A stretch of DNA of 28,031 nucleotides from Betaproteobacteria bacterium (GTDB taxonomy: Bacteria; Pseudomonadota; Gammaproteobacteria; Burkholderiales; Burkholderiaceae_E): assembly GCA_009925965.1 (NCBI GenBank), contig RFPW01000006.1, positions 1-28,031 on the forward strand. The letters run 5' to 3'. Each line of letters opens with the position of its first letter. The stretch's first letter is position 1. The notes beneath the pieces were generated by a model. It was not told where the DNA came from, did no database searches, and was given only the letters and a program-made list of their open reading frames with translations. The position numbers and the translations under genes are program-made. Shown here piece after piece: positions 15,143-23,371 of this stretch.

Positions 15143-16258
15143 TCAGTCGACCCTCGCACCCGAGGTCTTAACGATTCTCGCCCAGGTTGCGAGGTCGTCG
15201 CGCAGGAGATTGGCGAATTCGGTGGGTGTTGCGGAGGCCAGTTCAACGCCCGAACCGAGCAGTTTTTCTTTGAATTCTGGCGCCGCCTGAACCTGGCCCA
15301 TATGGGCTTCCAGTTGAGTCAGCGCGGCCCGGGGAGCGCCCGCTGGCGCAAACAACCCAATCCAGAGCGTGCCACTAAAGCCAGGGATTTTTTCGGCGAT
15401 TGCAGGGGTGTCTGGAAGAACCGGTGAGCGTTTGGCCGAGCTCACGCCTAAAGCGACCAATTTGCCGGCTTTGATGTGCTGCAGCACCGAGGGCACACTG
15501 GCGAATGCGATCGGTACCTGGCCCCCCAACAGATCATTCAACGCCTGCGCCACGCCTTTGTACGGAATATGCTGAACTTCGGTTTTGGTCATCTGGTTCA
15601 TCATCTCGCCGAGGAGATGGTTCAGAGTCCCATTGCCGGCCGACGCATATTGAAAGGTGCTTTCGGGCTTCGACCTAACCAGGGCCAGAAATTCGTCGAG
15701 TGATCGTGCGGGGAAACTCGGGTGAACGACCAGCACGTTGGGCACTGACCCAATGAGCGTGACCGGAGTGAAGTCCTTGACGGGGTCGAATCCGGCATTC
15801 TTGTAAAGCGCGGGATTAATCGCTTGGGCGCTGCTGACAGTCAGTAACAACGTATAGCCGTCCTTCGACCCACGGGCAACGGCTTGCGTTCCAATATTTC
15901 CGCCAGCCCCCGGCCGGTTTTCGACAATTACCGATGTCCCGGTGACGTCGCTGAGCTTTTGCGCAACGACGCGCCCTACGATGTCGTTCGTTCCGCCCGG
16001 CGTTTGCGGGACAACCAGGGTGATCGGGCGCGTTGGATACTTGTCGACCGGGGCGGGCGACGGTGAACCGGGCTGTGAACCGGGCTGTGAACCGGGCTGT
16101 GAACCGGGCTGTGAACCGGTCGGTGTGACAGGCGGTGTCTGCGCCGCGCCTTGGGCATGCGCGGTATTTTGCGACTGAACAGCAAACCCTGCGGTAGACA
16201 GGCAGGTCGCTGAAAATAGCCGGAAGAGTTCACGGCGCCGATGCCGGTTCGAGTTCAT
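15143..16258 (-). CDS. Bug family periplasmic substrate-binding protein (tripartite tricarboxylate transporter type)
   Basis: A 371-residue Bug (TctC) family protein. The N-terminus has arginines followed by LFSATCLSTAGFAVQSQNTAHAQ, a Sec or Tat-like signal ending at AHAQ. A proline-rich linker with repeated GSQP units precedes the domain start YPTRPITLVVPQTPGGTNDIVGR, the classical Bug motif; VIVENRPGAGGNIGTQAVA and HIPYKGVAQALNDLLGGQV are further family signatures. Bug proteins bind organic or aromatic acids for TctAB membrane partners, but no tctA or tctB is in the window, so this is an orphan, as is common in Burkholderiales. The ATG at 16258 has a GGAG site six bases upstream. Its start lies only 19 bp from the start of the divergent + strand gene. 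Confidence 0.92.
   Translation of the reverse strand: MNSNRHRRRELFRLFSATCLSTAGFAVQSQNTAHAQGAAQTPPVTPTGSQPGSQPGSQPGSQPGSPSPAPVDKYPTRPITLVVPQTPGGTNDIVGRVVAQKLSDVTGTSVIVENRPGAGGNIGTQAVARGSKDGYTLLLTVSSAQAINPALYKNAGFDPVKDFTPVTLIGSVPNVLVVHPSFPARSLDEFLALVRSKPESTFQYASAGNGTLNHLLGEMMNQMTKTEVQHIPYKGVAQALNDLLGGQVPIAFASVPSVLQHIKAGKLVALGVSSAKRSPVLPDTPAIAEKIPGFSGTLWIGLFAPAGAPRAALTQLEAHMGQVQAAPEFKEKLLGSGVELASATPTEFANLLRDDLATWARIVKTSGARVD
16065..16124 (-). repeat. 12-bp in-frame tandem repeat in the Bug protein linker
   Basis: Four perfect copies of GAACCGGGCTGT (+ strand) at 16065-16112 are followed by one degenerate copy at 16113-16124. They encode a G-S-Q-P repeat between signal peptide and binding domain. 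Copy number is likely to vary between strains and would change only linker length. Confidence 0.9.
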
Positions 16259-16277
16259 GAATGTCTCCAGGGTGAAG

Positions 16278-16973
16278 ATGATGAAAGCGATGTTAGCGGT
16301 CTGGAATGATCTGGATGAAACAGTTTTGAATGATTACGAGTCGTGGTACCAGACCGAGCATTTACCAGAGCGACTTGCGATCGCGGGTTTTGAAGCGGGG
16401 GTGCGGGCCGAATCCATTCCCAGCGCAGGTGGCGCCTATCCCTCGCCGCGTTTTATGACTTTCTACGAATTGACATCGATTGAGGTTCTTGAACAAGTTC
16501 GTTATCGGCAGGCCCTGCAGTCGCCGACCCCGCGAACTCAGGCGATCATGCCGTATTTTCGAAACATGTGGCGCGCGGCCGCGGAGCTGCGTGCTGTGGG
16601 TGGTCTTGCTTGCTCGGGGGCCTGGATCGTTAGTGTGCGCGTTGAATCCGAGCGTTTGCAGTTCTGGATTGATCAACTCCTGGAACGACCACCCGAACGC
16701 GCCTGCCGCTGGCGTGCTTACCAATGTCCGCAACCGGGAGACCCTTTGCAAGCCTCCCCGGAAGCTCGGTTTAGAGCCACGCCAGACCAGACACCTGGCG
16801 CATTTTTGTTGATTGAACATTTGCGCCAGCCTGACGCCGATCAGACTTTGCGGGAATGGGTCGGTCCACGGGTTGAAGCTTCGAGCACAATGCGTCGCGA
16901 CCCAGGGACCACAAAGGTGGACCTGTTTGTCGAACTCGCTCGTCTCGATTCACGAAATCTTGGCATTCGATGA
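16278..16973 (+). CDS. Hypothetical protein, EthD/dimeric alpha-beta barrel-like
   Basis: A 231-residue cytoplasmic protein. The first part, VWNDLDETVLNDYESWYQTEHLPERLAIAGFEAG, has the W-Y-x2-E-H-L-P-E-R pattern of EthD-like or DUF4286-like dimeric ferredoxin-fold proteins. A second similar half seems to run from about residue 115 (IVSVRVESERLQFWIDQLL) to the end. Such proteins include small enzymes and chaperone-like factors of aromatic or polyketide metabolism; no function is proven here. The start is ATG 16278 or the adjacent ATG 16281, after an AGGGTG ribosome site; the ATG at 16257 overlaps the divergent Bug start and has no site. It is the first gene of the + strand run that leads into the second Liv transporter. 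Confidence 0.7.
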   Translation: MMKAMLAVWNDLDETVLNDYESWYQTEHLPERLAIAGFEAGVRAESIPSAGGAYPSPRFMTFYELTSIEVLEQVRYRQALQSPTPRTQAIMPYFRNMWRAAAELRAVGGLACSGAWIVSVRVESERLQFWIDQLLERPPERACRWRAYQCPQPGDPLQASPEARFRATPDQTPGAFLLIEHLRQPDADQTLREWVGPRVEASSTMRRDPGTTKVDLFVELARLDSRNLGIR

Positions 16974-17017
16974 GTCTTTGCGATAGGCTCCCCCGACATC
17001 GAAATTGGGGAGCTGAT

Positions 17018-18226
17018 ATGCCGATCAAAAATTTCATCCAGCGTTTACTGCGACCGTCGGCGGTGACTGCGCTCGGCTTGGCTGCGTTGGCAATGACCGA
17101 ACTGGCGCTCGCGCAGGACATTCGTATCGCGCATGTGTATGACAAAACCGGTCCGCTCGAGGCCTATGCAAAGCAAACGCAGACAGGTTTGTTGATGGGG
17201 CTCGAATTTGCGACCGGTGGGACGATGACCGTCTCAGGCCACAAAATTACGGTGATCGAACGCGATACCCAGGGCAAACCGGACGTCGCCAAATCGCAGT
17301 TGGCAGCAGCCTACGCCGATGACAAAGCGGATATTGCAGTCGGACCGACGTCCTCGGGCGTTGCGCTGGCGATGCTTCCGGTGGCGGAGGAGTACCGTAA
17401 GCTACTGCTCGTGGAGCCCGCTGTGGCGGATGCGATTACGGGTGACAAATGGAATCGTTATATTTTCCGGACTGGACGTAACTCCAGTCAGGATGCGATC
17501 TCCAACGGCGTCGCACTCGATAAAGAGGGGGTTTCGATTGCAATCCTCGCTCAGGACTACGCCTTCGGTCGCGATGGTGCAAAAGCGTTCCGCGAAGCAG
17601 TCACCAAGGCAAAAATCGTTCATGAAGAGTACCTGCCGACCGCCACAACGGATTTCACAGCGGGTGCGCAACGCTTGTTTGATGCCCTCAAAGACAAACC
17701 GGGTCGCAAGGTCATCTTCATCATCTGGGCAGGCTCCGGCAACCCATTCAAGATTGTCGACCTCAACCCGCAGCGCTTCGGGATCGAACTCGCTTCGGGC
17801 GGAAACATTCTTCCCGCGATGGCCGCTTACAAAAATCTACCTGGCATGGAAGGCGCCACTTACTACTACTACGGGATTCCTAAAAACCCGGTCAATACAT
17901 GGCTCGTGACGGAACACGAGAAGCGCTTCAAGTCGCCGCCTGACTTCTTTACGGCTGGGGGCATGGCCGCTGGGATCGCACTGGTTGAGGCTCTCAAAAA
18001 GACGGCGGGAAGTGCGGATACTGAGAAGTTGATTACGGCGATGGAAGGGATGAGTTTCGAGACTCCCAAGGGCCGCATGACGTTTCGCCGTGAAGATCAT
18101 CAGGCGATGCAGTCGATGTTTCACTTCCGGATCAAAGTCGACCCTGCGTTGGCCTGGGGGGTTCCCGAGCTAATTCGGGAAATCAAGCCGGAAGAAATGA
18201 CGATCCCGGTGCGCAACCGGCGTTAA
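17018..18226 (+). CDS. Liv-type ABC transporter substrate-binding protein (system 2)
   Basis: A 402-residue periplasmic binding protein of the type I Liv fold (Peripla_BP_6). The ATG at 17018 has a GGGGAG site five bases upstream and starts a normal Sec signal peptide (RPSAVTALGLAALAMTELALAQ, cleavage before DIRIAHVYD). Family segments are TQTGLLMGLEFATGG, VAVGPTSSGVALAMLPVAEE and AILAQDYAFGRDGAKAFREAV. The frame is open upstream to 16970, but that part overlaps the previous gene and lacks a ribosome site. It is followed by LivG, LivF, LivH and LivM genes and then by protocatechuate-cleavage genes, so the ligand is probably an aromatic acid and not an amino acid (inference). Confidence 0.9.
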   Translation: MPIKNFIQRLLRPSAVTALGLAALAMTELALAQDIRIAHVYDKTGPLEAYAKQTQTGLLMGLEFATGGTMTVSGHKITVIERDTQGKPDVAKSQLAAAYADDKADIAVGPTSSGVALAMLPVAEEYRKLLLVEPAVADAITGDKWNRYIFRTGRNSSQDAISNGVALDKEGVSIAILAQDYAFGRDGAKAFREAVTKAKIVHEEYLPTATTDFTAGAQRLFDALKDKPGRKVIFIIWAGSGNPFKIVDLNPQRFGIELASGGNILPAMAAYKNLPGMEGATYYYYGIPKNPVNTWLVTEHEKRFKSPPDFFTAGGMAAGIALVEALKKTAGSADTEKLITAMEGMSFETPKGRMTFRREDHQAMQSMFHFRIKVDPALAWGVPELIREIKPEEMTIPVRNRR

Positions 18227-18238
18227 GTGCGACATTTG

Positions 18239-18258
18239 AGACGGTCCTGAACCCGTCT
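18239..18258 (+). promoter_or_regulatory. Hairpin between binding-protein and ATPase genes
   Basis: The perfect stem AGACGG (18239-18244) / CCGTCT (18253-18258) with an 8-base loop lies 12 bases after the binding-protein stop and ends 4 bases before the livG start. Its position suggests that it stabilises the upstream mRNA or limits translation of the ATPase genes, a common way to make more binding protein than ATPase. Confidence 0.5.
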
Positions 18259-18262
18259 GGGG

Positions 18263-19033
18263 ATGACTTCACCGATCCTCGAAACCCGCGAACTGAGCGT
18301 GCGCTTCGGCGGGCATGTGGCGGTTGATCAGGTCAGTTGCGCCTTTGAGGCGGGCTCCTTAACGGCCATCGTGGGTCCCAACGGCGCGGGTAAAACGACC
18401 TGGTTCAACGCGGTTTCAGGTCAATTGCAGCCGAGTGCGGGCGAGGTCTGGCTCGCGGGTGAAAATATTACGGCGTTGTCCGCTCCGATGCGGACCCGTC
18501 GCGGTTTGGGCCGCGCATTTCAACTCACGCAACTCTTTGCCCAATTGAGTGTGCATGAGAATCTTCGGCTTGCAGTTCAGGCGCAAGCAGGACTCGGTCT
18601 CGGACTCAGAGACCTTGTGACGCGATGGTCCAACCGCAAGGATCTTCTGGAACGCGCCGACGCGTTGCTTGAGTCGGTATCACTCGTTGCAAAGCGAGAC
18701 CAGTTGGCTGCTGCATTGCCCCATGGCGATCAGCGCAAGCTCGAGGTGGCCATTCTGATGGCCTTGCAACCCCGGGTCTATTTGCTTGACGAACCGACCG
18801 CCGGCATGAGCCTCGACGATGTGCCGGTCATTCTGGACTTGATTCGCGCGTTAAAGCAGCGAGGTGATGCGACGATCCTTTTGGTCGAACACAAAATGGA
18901 TGTGATCCGGGAGTTGGCCGATCGTATTGTGGTGTTGCACGAGGGGCGTTTGGTTGCCGATGGCGAACCCATCGCCGTGATGGCCTCCTCAGTCGTTCAG
19001 GAAGCCTACCTCGGGCGCCGCTCAAACCCATGA
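18263..19033 (+). CDS. Liv-type ABC transporter ATPase, LivG family (system 2)
   Basis: A 256-residue nucleotide-binding subunit. Walker A GPNGAGKT is at residues 38-45, GRAFQLTQLFAQLSVHENL is the Q-loop region, ALPHGDQRKLEVAI is the LivG-type signature and VYLLDEPTAGMS is Walker B. The switch His is in LVEHKMDVI. The start ATG at 18263 gives MTSPILETRELSVRFGG. The only upstream purine block abuts the start, so ribosome binding may be weak or coupled. The 3' end overlaps the LivF start by 4 bp (ATGA). It powers import together with the LivF partner. Confidence 0.92.
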   Translation: MTSPILETRELSVRFGGHVAVDQVSCAFEAGSLTAIVGPNGAGKTTWFNAVSGQLQPSAGEVWLAGENITALSAPMRTRRGLGRAFQLTQLFAQLSVHENLRLAVQAQAGLGLGLRDLVTRWSNRKDLLERADALLESVSLVAKRDQLAAALPHGDQRKLEVAILMALQPRVYLLDEPTAGMSLDDVPVILDLIRALKQRGDATILLVEHKMDVIRELADRIVVLHEGRLVADGEPIAVMASSVVQEAYLGRRSNP

Positions 19034-19782
19034 GTGCCCCATTGCTGAGCCTTGCGGGGGTTCAAACCCACATTGGCATCTATCACATTCTGCACGGGGT
19101 CGATCTTGAGGTGCCGAGCGGGCGCGTGACGATGCTACTGGGTCGCAACGGGGCTGGTAAGACGACCTGCCTGCGGACCATCATGCAGCATTGGCGTCGA
19201 TCCGGCGGTTCGATCCATTTCGAAGGCGTGGATCTTGCGGCGTTGCAACCGTCTGAGGTGGCCCGCCTTGGCATTGCGTATGTGCCCGAGAATATGGGCA
19301 TCTTCGGTGGTCTGACCGTGCGCGAGAACCTGCTGCTTGCCGCCCGTTCTGCTCAAAACGATGCGCAGATCGATCGCGATCGATTGAATCGAATTTTTGA
19401 ACAGTTCCCGGCGCTTGAACGATTCTGGCAAAGCCCTGCAGGTTCGCTTTCAGGTGGGCAGAAGCAAATGCTGGCGATTGCGCGGGCATTGATTGAACCC
19501 CGGCGCTTGTTGCTCATCGACGAGCCGAGCAAAGGCCTGGCGCCCGCCATTGTTGAGACCATGATTGCAGCGCTTGACCGAGCGCGCCAGGAGGGAACAA
19601 CCATTCTGCTGGTCGAACAGAACCTTGAGGTGGCTCGTCGGCTCGGCGATTTTTATGCGGTCATGGATAACGGTCGGATCGTCCACCAGGGTGCAATGTC
19701 GGCGCTCGTGTCGAACCCCGAACTACAGACCCGATTGCTGGGTTTTACCCTTGGCAACGATGATGGCCCAACCAGACACTGA
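19030..19782 (+). CDS. Liv-type ABC transporter ATPase, LivF family (system 2)
   Basis: A 250-residue nucleotide-binding subunit. Walker A GRNGAGKT is at 38-45, IAYVPENMGIFGGLTVRENLLL is the Q-loop region, SLSGGQKQMLAIARAL is the signature and LLLIDEPSKGLAP is Walker B, with SxGLAP typical of LivF. The ATGA overlap with LivG indicates translational coupling. Its last 20 bases overlap the start of the LivH-type permease gene. The gene order binding protein, G, F, H, M differs from system 1, so the two transporters are not a recent duplication of one operon. Confidence 0.92.
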   Translation: MSAPLLSLAGVQTHIGIYHILHGVDLEVPSGRVTMLLGRNGAGKTTCLRTIMQHWRRSGGSIHFEGVDLAALQPSEVARLGIAYVPENMGIFGGLTVRENLLLAARSAQNDAQIDRDRLNRIFEQFPALERFWQSPAGSLSGGQKQMLAIARALIEPRRLLLIDEPSKGLAPAIVETMIAALDRARQEGTTILLVEQNLEVARRLGDFYAVMDNGRIVHQGAMSALVSNPELQTRLLGFTLGNDDGPTRH

Positions 19783-20797
19783 ATCCAGCTGGAAGCTGCC
19801 TCAAACCAGGGTAGACCCGCTGTTGTGGGGCCTGGTGCCGCTGCTGGCAGGGCTTGCTCTCGTCGCGGTGGGTTCACCGTCAACCTGGCTAACGCTCACG
19901 GTCGCTGGACTGGCGATGGGCATGATGCTTTTTATGATCGCTTCTGGATTGACCCTGGTTTTCGGGTTGATGGATGTTCTTAATTTCGGTCATGGCGTCT
20001 TCATTGCCACCGGCGCTTTCATCGCAACAACGGTACTTGGGCCCACTGGGTTTGGTGCGCCGGGCGGTTGGTTGCTCGCCCCGCAATGGCATTTGCAGAT
20101 CGCGGCGGTGATGGTTGCGATTCTGGTCGCTATGGCGGCTACTGGGATACTGGGGTTGGTTTTCGAGCGACTCTTCGTGCGCCCGGTATACGGTCAGCAT
20201 CTCAAGCAGATCCTGATTACGATGGGCGGAATGATCGTGATCGAAGAACTTATCAAATCGATTTGGGGGACCCAGCAAATTCCGCTACCGCTGCCGGAGG
20301 CCCTGCGGGGGGCCTTCATCCTCGGGGATGCCGCGATCGAACGGTTCAGGTTGCTCGCGGTTCTGATCGGTTTGATCGTGCTAGCGGTCCTGATGGTGAT
20401 TCTTGGCCGCACAAAAATCGGATTGTTGGTGCGGGCCGGTGTTGAGGACCGGGAGATGGTCGAGAGCCTCGGCTACCCCGTCAGACGGTTGTTTATCGGG
20501 GTGTTTGTTGCTGGCAGTGCGCTAGCTGGTCTGGGCGGGGTTCTGTGGGGGATGTATCAGCAGACGATCACGCCTCAGATTGGGGCGCAGGTTAACGTCC
20601 TCATCTTTATTGTCATCATTATTGGCGGACTCGGATCCATCATGGGAAGCTTCGTGGCGGCCCTGCTGGTGGGTTTAATGGGGAACTACACGGGGTTTTT
20701 GGCGCCGAAGCTCGCGCTTTTCTCGAATATCGCGCTCATGGTGGCTATCCTGATCTGGCGCCCTGAGGGCTTGCGTCCTGTGACGAAGATTCGCTGA
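19763..20797 (+). CDS. Liv-type ABC transporter permease, LivH family (system 2)
   Basis: A 344-residue inner-membrane permease with an N-terminal stretch of about 20 polar residues (MAQPDTESSWKL) before the first helix. ASGLTLVFGLMDVLNFGHGVFIATGAFIA is the LivH hallmark and IIIGGLGSIMGSFVAALLVGLMGN the conserved loop near the C-terminus. Two adjacent ATGs (19760, 19763) inside the end of the LivF gene are both possible starts; upstream in-frame sequence belongs to LivF. It is longer than the system 1 homologue by about 44 residues, due to the N-terminal part and a longer loop after the first helices (GPTGFGAPGGWLLAPQWHLQ). Confidence 0.9.
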   Translation: MAQPDTESSWKLPQTRVDPLLWGLVPLLAGLALVAVGSPSTWLTLTVAGLAMGMMLFMIASGLTLVFGLMDVLNFGHGVFIATGAFIATTVLGPTGFGAPGGWLLAPQWHLQIAAVMVAILVAMAATGILGLVFERLFVRPVYGQHLKQILITMGGMIVIEELIKSIWGTQQIPLPLPEALRGAFILGDAAIERFRLLAVLIGLIVLAVLMVILGRTKIGLLVRAGVEDREMVESLGYPVRRLFIGVFVAGSALAGLGGVLWGMYQQTITPQIGAQVNVLIFIVIIIGGLGSIMGSFVAALLVGLMGNYTGFLAPKLALFSNIALMVAILIWRPEGLRPVTKIR

Positions 20798-20806
20798 TTC
20801 AACATT

Positions 20807-21916
20807 ATGATTCGCTATCTTCTATCGAACGATCTGCCGCGCAGTCGAGTACTTTCAATACTCTTGATCGCCTTGGTGATCACGCTGGCGCTGGCACCCC
20901 TCTTGTTTCCGGGTGCCAAGGCCCTCGCGGTTGCTGCCAAGATTCTGGTGTTTGTTCTGCTTGTAGCGAGCTATGACCTGCTCTTGGGTTACACCGGTAT
21001 CGTTTCATTTGCGCATACGATGTTCTTTGGTATCGGCGCCTACAGCGTTGCGATCGCCTGTAGCCGTTTGGGCCCGAGTTGGACGTCGATTGGGATCGGG
21101 TTGGTCGGGTCAATCGCGGCTTCGCTCGCTCTGGCGTTGTTGATTGGGTTGTTCAGCCTGCGCGTGCGGGCAATCTTTTTCGCGATGCTGACCTTGGCCG
21201 TTGCGAGTGCGTTTCAGACTCTGGCCTCGCAACTTTCCGAATGGACCGGAGGCGAAGACGGGTTGAGTTTTCGCACCCCCGAGGTCTTAAGTGCAGCGGC
21301 TCAATGGCGCGACACGCCCCTTCAAGGCTTAGGTTTTACGGTTTCGGCAGATGGGCGCTTGTTGGCGTATTGGGGACTGTTTGTGATTGTTTGTGTCGCT
21401 TTCTTGCTGTTGCTGCGGATTGTGAACTCGCCCTTCGGACGCGTTTTGCAGGCGATTCGGGAGAACCCTTTTCGAGCTGAGGCGATTGGCTACCAAACCG
21501 TCATTTACCGGACGCTTTCGGTGGTGATTTCGGCGCTCTTCGCGACCTTGGCCGGAGCGCTCATGGCACTTTGGCTGCGCTACAACGGTCCGGATACCTC
21601 ACTTTCGTTCGAGTTGATGCTCGACGTTCTCCTGGTCGTCGTAATCGGTGGCATGGGAACGATGTATGGCGCGTGGATCGGCAGCGCCTTGTTCCTGTTG
21701 GCCCAGAACTATTTGCAGGCGCTAATGCAGTCGCTTGTTAAGCCGCTTGCGGATGGCGTTGCCATGATTGGCGGGACTGGCCCACTGGCCGACGTGCTTC
21801 GTTGGGCCGTCGGGCTGATGGGGCCCGACCGCTGGCTCTTGTGGCTGGGGGTGTTGTTTGTCTTAAGCGTGTACCACTTTCCTGAAGGTGTTGTCGGGCG
21901 GTTGCGGAGATTTTGA
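20807..21916 (+). CDS. Liv-type ABC transporter permease, LivM family (system 2)
   Basis: A 369-residue permease. The motifs LLLGYTGIVSFAHTMFFGIGAYSVA, GGEDGLSFRTPEV and NSPFGRVLQAIRENPFRAEAIGY are LivM signatures, and VVVIGGMGTMYGAWIGSALFLLAQ is the C-terminal coupling region. It begins 9 bp after the LivH stop and is the last transporter gene. The GGAG ribosome site of the next gene lies inside its last codons, so transporter and aromatic-catabolic genes are likely on one transcript. Confidence 0.92.
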   Translation: MIRYLLSNDLPRSRVLSILLIALVITLALAPLLFPGAKALAVAAKILVFVLLVASYDLLLGYTGIVSFAHTMFFGIGAYSVAIACSRLGPSWTSIGIGLVGSIAASLALALLIGLFSLRVRAIFFAMLTLAVASAFQTLASQLSEWTGGEDGLSFRTPEVLSAAAQWRDTPLQGLGFTVSADGRLLAYWGLFVIVCVAFLLLLRIVNSPFGRVLQAIRENPFRAEAIGYQTVIYRTLSVVISALFATLAGALMALWLRYNGPDTSLSFELMLDVLLVVVIGGMGTMYGAWIGSALFLLAQNYLQALMQSLVKPLADGVAMIGGTGPLADVLRWAVGLMGPDRWLLWLGVLFVLSVYHFPEGVVGRLRRF

Positions 21917-21917
21917 T

Positions 21918-22642
21918 TTGAATTCCAGTTCACCCCTCATGCAATCCCCACAGCCTTCCATGGTTCTGCGTGGAATCTCTTCCATGGCGACCAAATCCTT
22001 GCTCGCCGAGTTGGTCCAGACCTACCGCCTTTCCACCGGCATTTCTGTACACATCGATTCAGTCGGTGGGGTCGATGCCGCGAAGCGCGTGCAATCCGGT
22101 GAGCCGTTCGACCTAGTGCTGCTCGCGCCGATGCGATCGATCGTTTGATGGTGTCGGGACATTTGCAACCCAACAGCCGGCAGGATTGGGTCCGTTCACC
22201 GGTCGCAGTGGCCGTGCCAGAGGGTGCGCCGCACCCTGACTTGGCGAATGAAGCGGCATTAAAAGCCGCTGTGCTGGCCAGTCCTACGTTGAGCTATTCC
22301 ACCGGCCCTAGCGGTGTGTATCTTGAGCAACTTTTTGCGCGGTGGGGCGTTGCCGAGGCGTTAAAGAGCCGTCTGGTCGTTGCTCCGGTGGCGTCGCTAG
22401 TGGCCAGTGGCCAAGCCGCATTAGGATTTCAGCAATTGAGTGAGCTAATTGGTTTTGCAGGCATTGATGTGCTTGGCACATTGCCGGAGGATGTCGCATT
22501 CATCACGACGTTCTCTGGCGGCATCCCGCTGGCGATTGCCGACGACGCTCACCGATTAATGGCTGTGCAGGGCTTTCTTAATTATCTGGCATCGGCGGGT
22601 GCGGAAGACCTTAAACGCAAGCACGGCATGTATTGGAACTGA
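21918..22642 (+). pseudogene. ModA-like substrate-binding domain protein without signal peptide, frame disrupted
   Basis: A type II periplasmic-binding-fold protein of the ModA-like kind (SBP_bac_11) in two frames. The first runs to FDLVLLA at about 22126, then reads into a stop at 22146-22148. Shifting back by one base restores ADAIDRLMVSGHLQPNSRQDWVRSPVAVAV and continues to the stop at 22642, so one base is missing near 22125-22127; about 242 codons when restored. The TTG at 21918 is the probable start because a GGAG site lies eight bases upstream; ATGs at 21939 and 21960 are alternatives. No signal peptide is visible from any of these starts. No modB/modC is nearby. It lies just before the aldolase gene. 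It may be a real mutation or a sequence error. Confidence 0.75.
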
Positions 22643-22653
22643 AGGATCGATCA

Positions 22654-23337
22654 ATGTACGAACTCGGCGTTGTTTATCGCAACATCTCCCGCGCGGATAG
22701 GGCATCGGCCGATGGCCTGGGTGCTTTGGGCTCAGCGACTGTGCATGAAGCCATGGGCCGGGTGGGTTTGCTCAAACCCTATATGCGCCCGATCTTCTCG
22801 GGGGCGCAAGTCTCGGGGACCGCGGTGACCGTGCTTTTGCATCCGGGCGATAACTGGATGATGCATGTCGTTGCCGAGCAGATTCATCCGGGCGACATCG
22901 TCGTCGCCGCGATTACGGCGGAATGTACCGACGGCTATTTTGGCGACCTGTTGGCTACCTCATTCAAGGCACGTGGCGCTCGCGCCCTCATCATCGATGC
23001 TGGCGTTCGCGATGTGAGAGAACTTCAAACAATGAATTTCCCGGTGTGGAGCAAAGCCGTCAGCAGTAAAGGCACGATCAAGTCAACGCTCGGGTCAGTC
23101 AATATCCCGGTGGTATGTGCTGGCATGTGGGTGACGCCCGGTGACGTCATCGTGGCCGATGACGATGGCGTTGTCTGCGTTCCGGCGGCGCGCGCTACCA
23201 AAACCCTTGAGGCTGCGCAGGCCCGTGAGCGTGCCGAGGGAGACAAGCGGGCTAAGTTAGCCGCTGGGGTGTTGGGGCTCGACATGTACAACATGCGTGA
23301 GCCGCTCGCCGCCGCCGGCCTCAAGTACATTGATTAG
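22654..23337 (+). CDS. ligK: 4-carboxy-4-hydroxy-2-oxoadipate aldolase/oxaloacetate decarboxylase
   Basis: A 227-residue RraA-like class II pyruvate aldolase. It cleaves 4-carboxy-4-hydroxy-2-oxoadipate to pyruvate and oxaloacetate, the last step of the protocatechuate 4,5-cleavage path, and can decarboxylate oxaloacetate. Seen are [24 protein letters not shown] at 97-120, with the substrate-binding and metal-site pair Arg119-Asp120, and the ending [11 protein letters not shown] at about 169-179. The length matches LigK/ProA/PmdF proteins. The ATG at 22654 has an AAGGAT site upstream; seven upstream in-frame codons starting at 22633 overlap the previous gene and are less likely. It sits in the same order as pmdF in Comamonas, directly before the lactonase gene. 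Confidence 0.92.
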   Translation: MYELGVVYRNISRADRASADGLGALGSATVHEAMGRVGLLKPYMRPIFSGAQVSGTAVTVLLHPGDNWMMHVVAEQIHPGDIVVAAITAECTDGYFGDLLATSFKARGARALIIDAGVRDVRELQTMNFPVWSKAVSSKGTIKSTLGSVNIPVVCAGMWVTPGDVIVADDDGVVCVPAARATKTLEAAQARERAEGDKRAKLAAGVLGLDMYNMREPLAAAGLKYID

Positions 23338-23371
23338 CCCGATTCGAGATTAGATAGATTCAAGAGGCGAC

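Noticed and set aside
16065..16124. CRISPR-like repeat array
   Set aside because: Units are 12 bp, contiguous without spacers and in frame within the Bug coding region.
22633..22653. Aldolase start seven codons upstream at 22633
   Set aside because: It overlaps the ModA-like gene and lacks a ribosome site; ATG 22654 has one and fits the family N-terminus.
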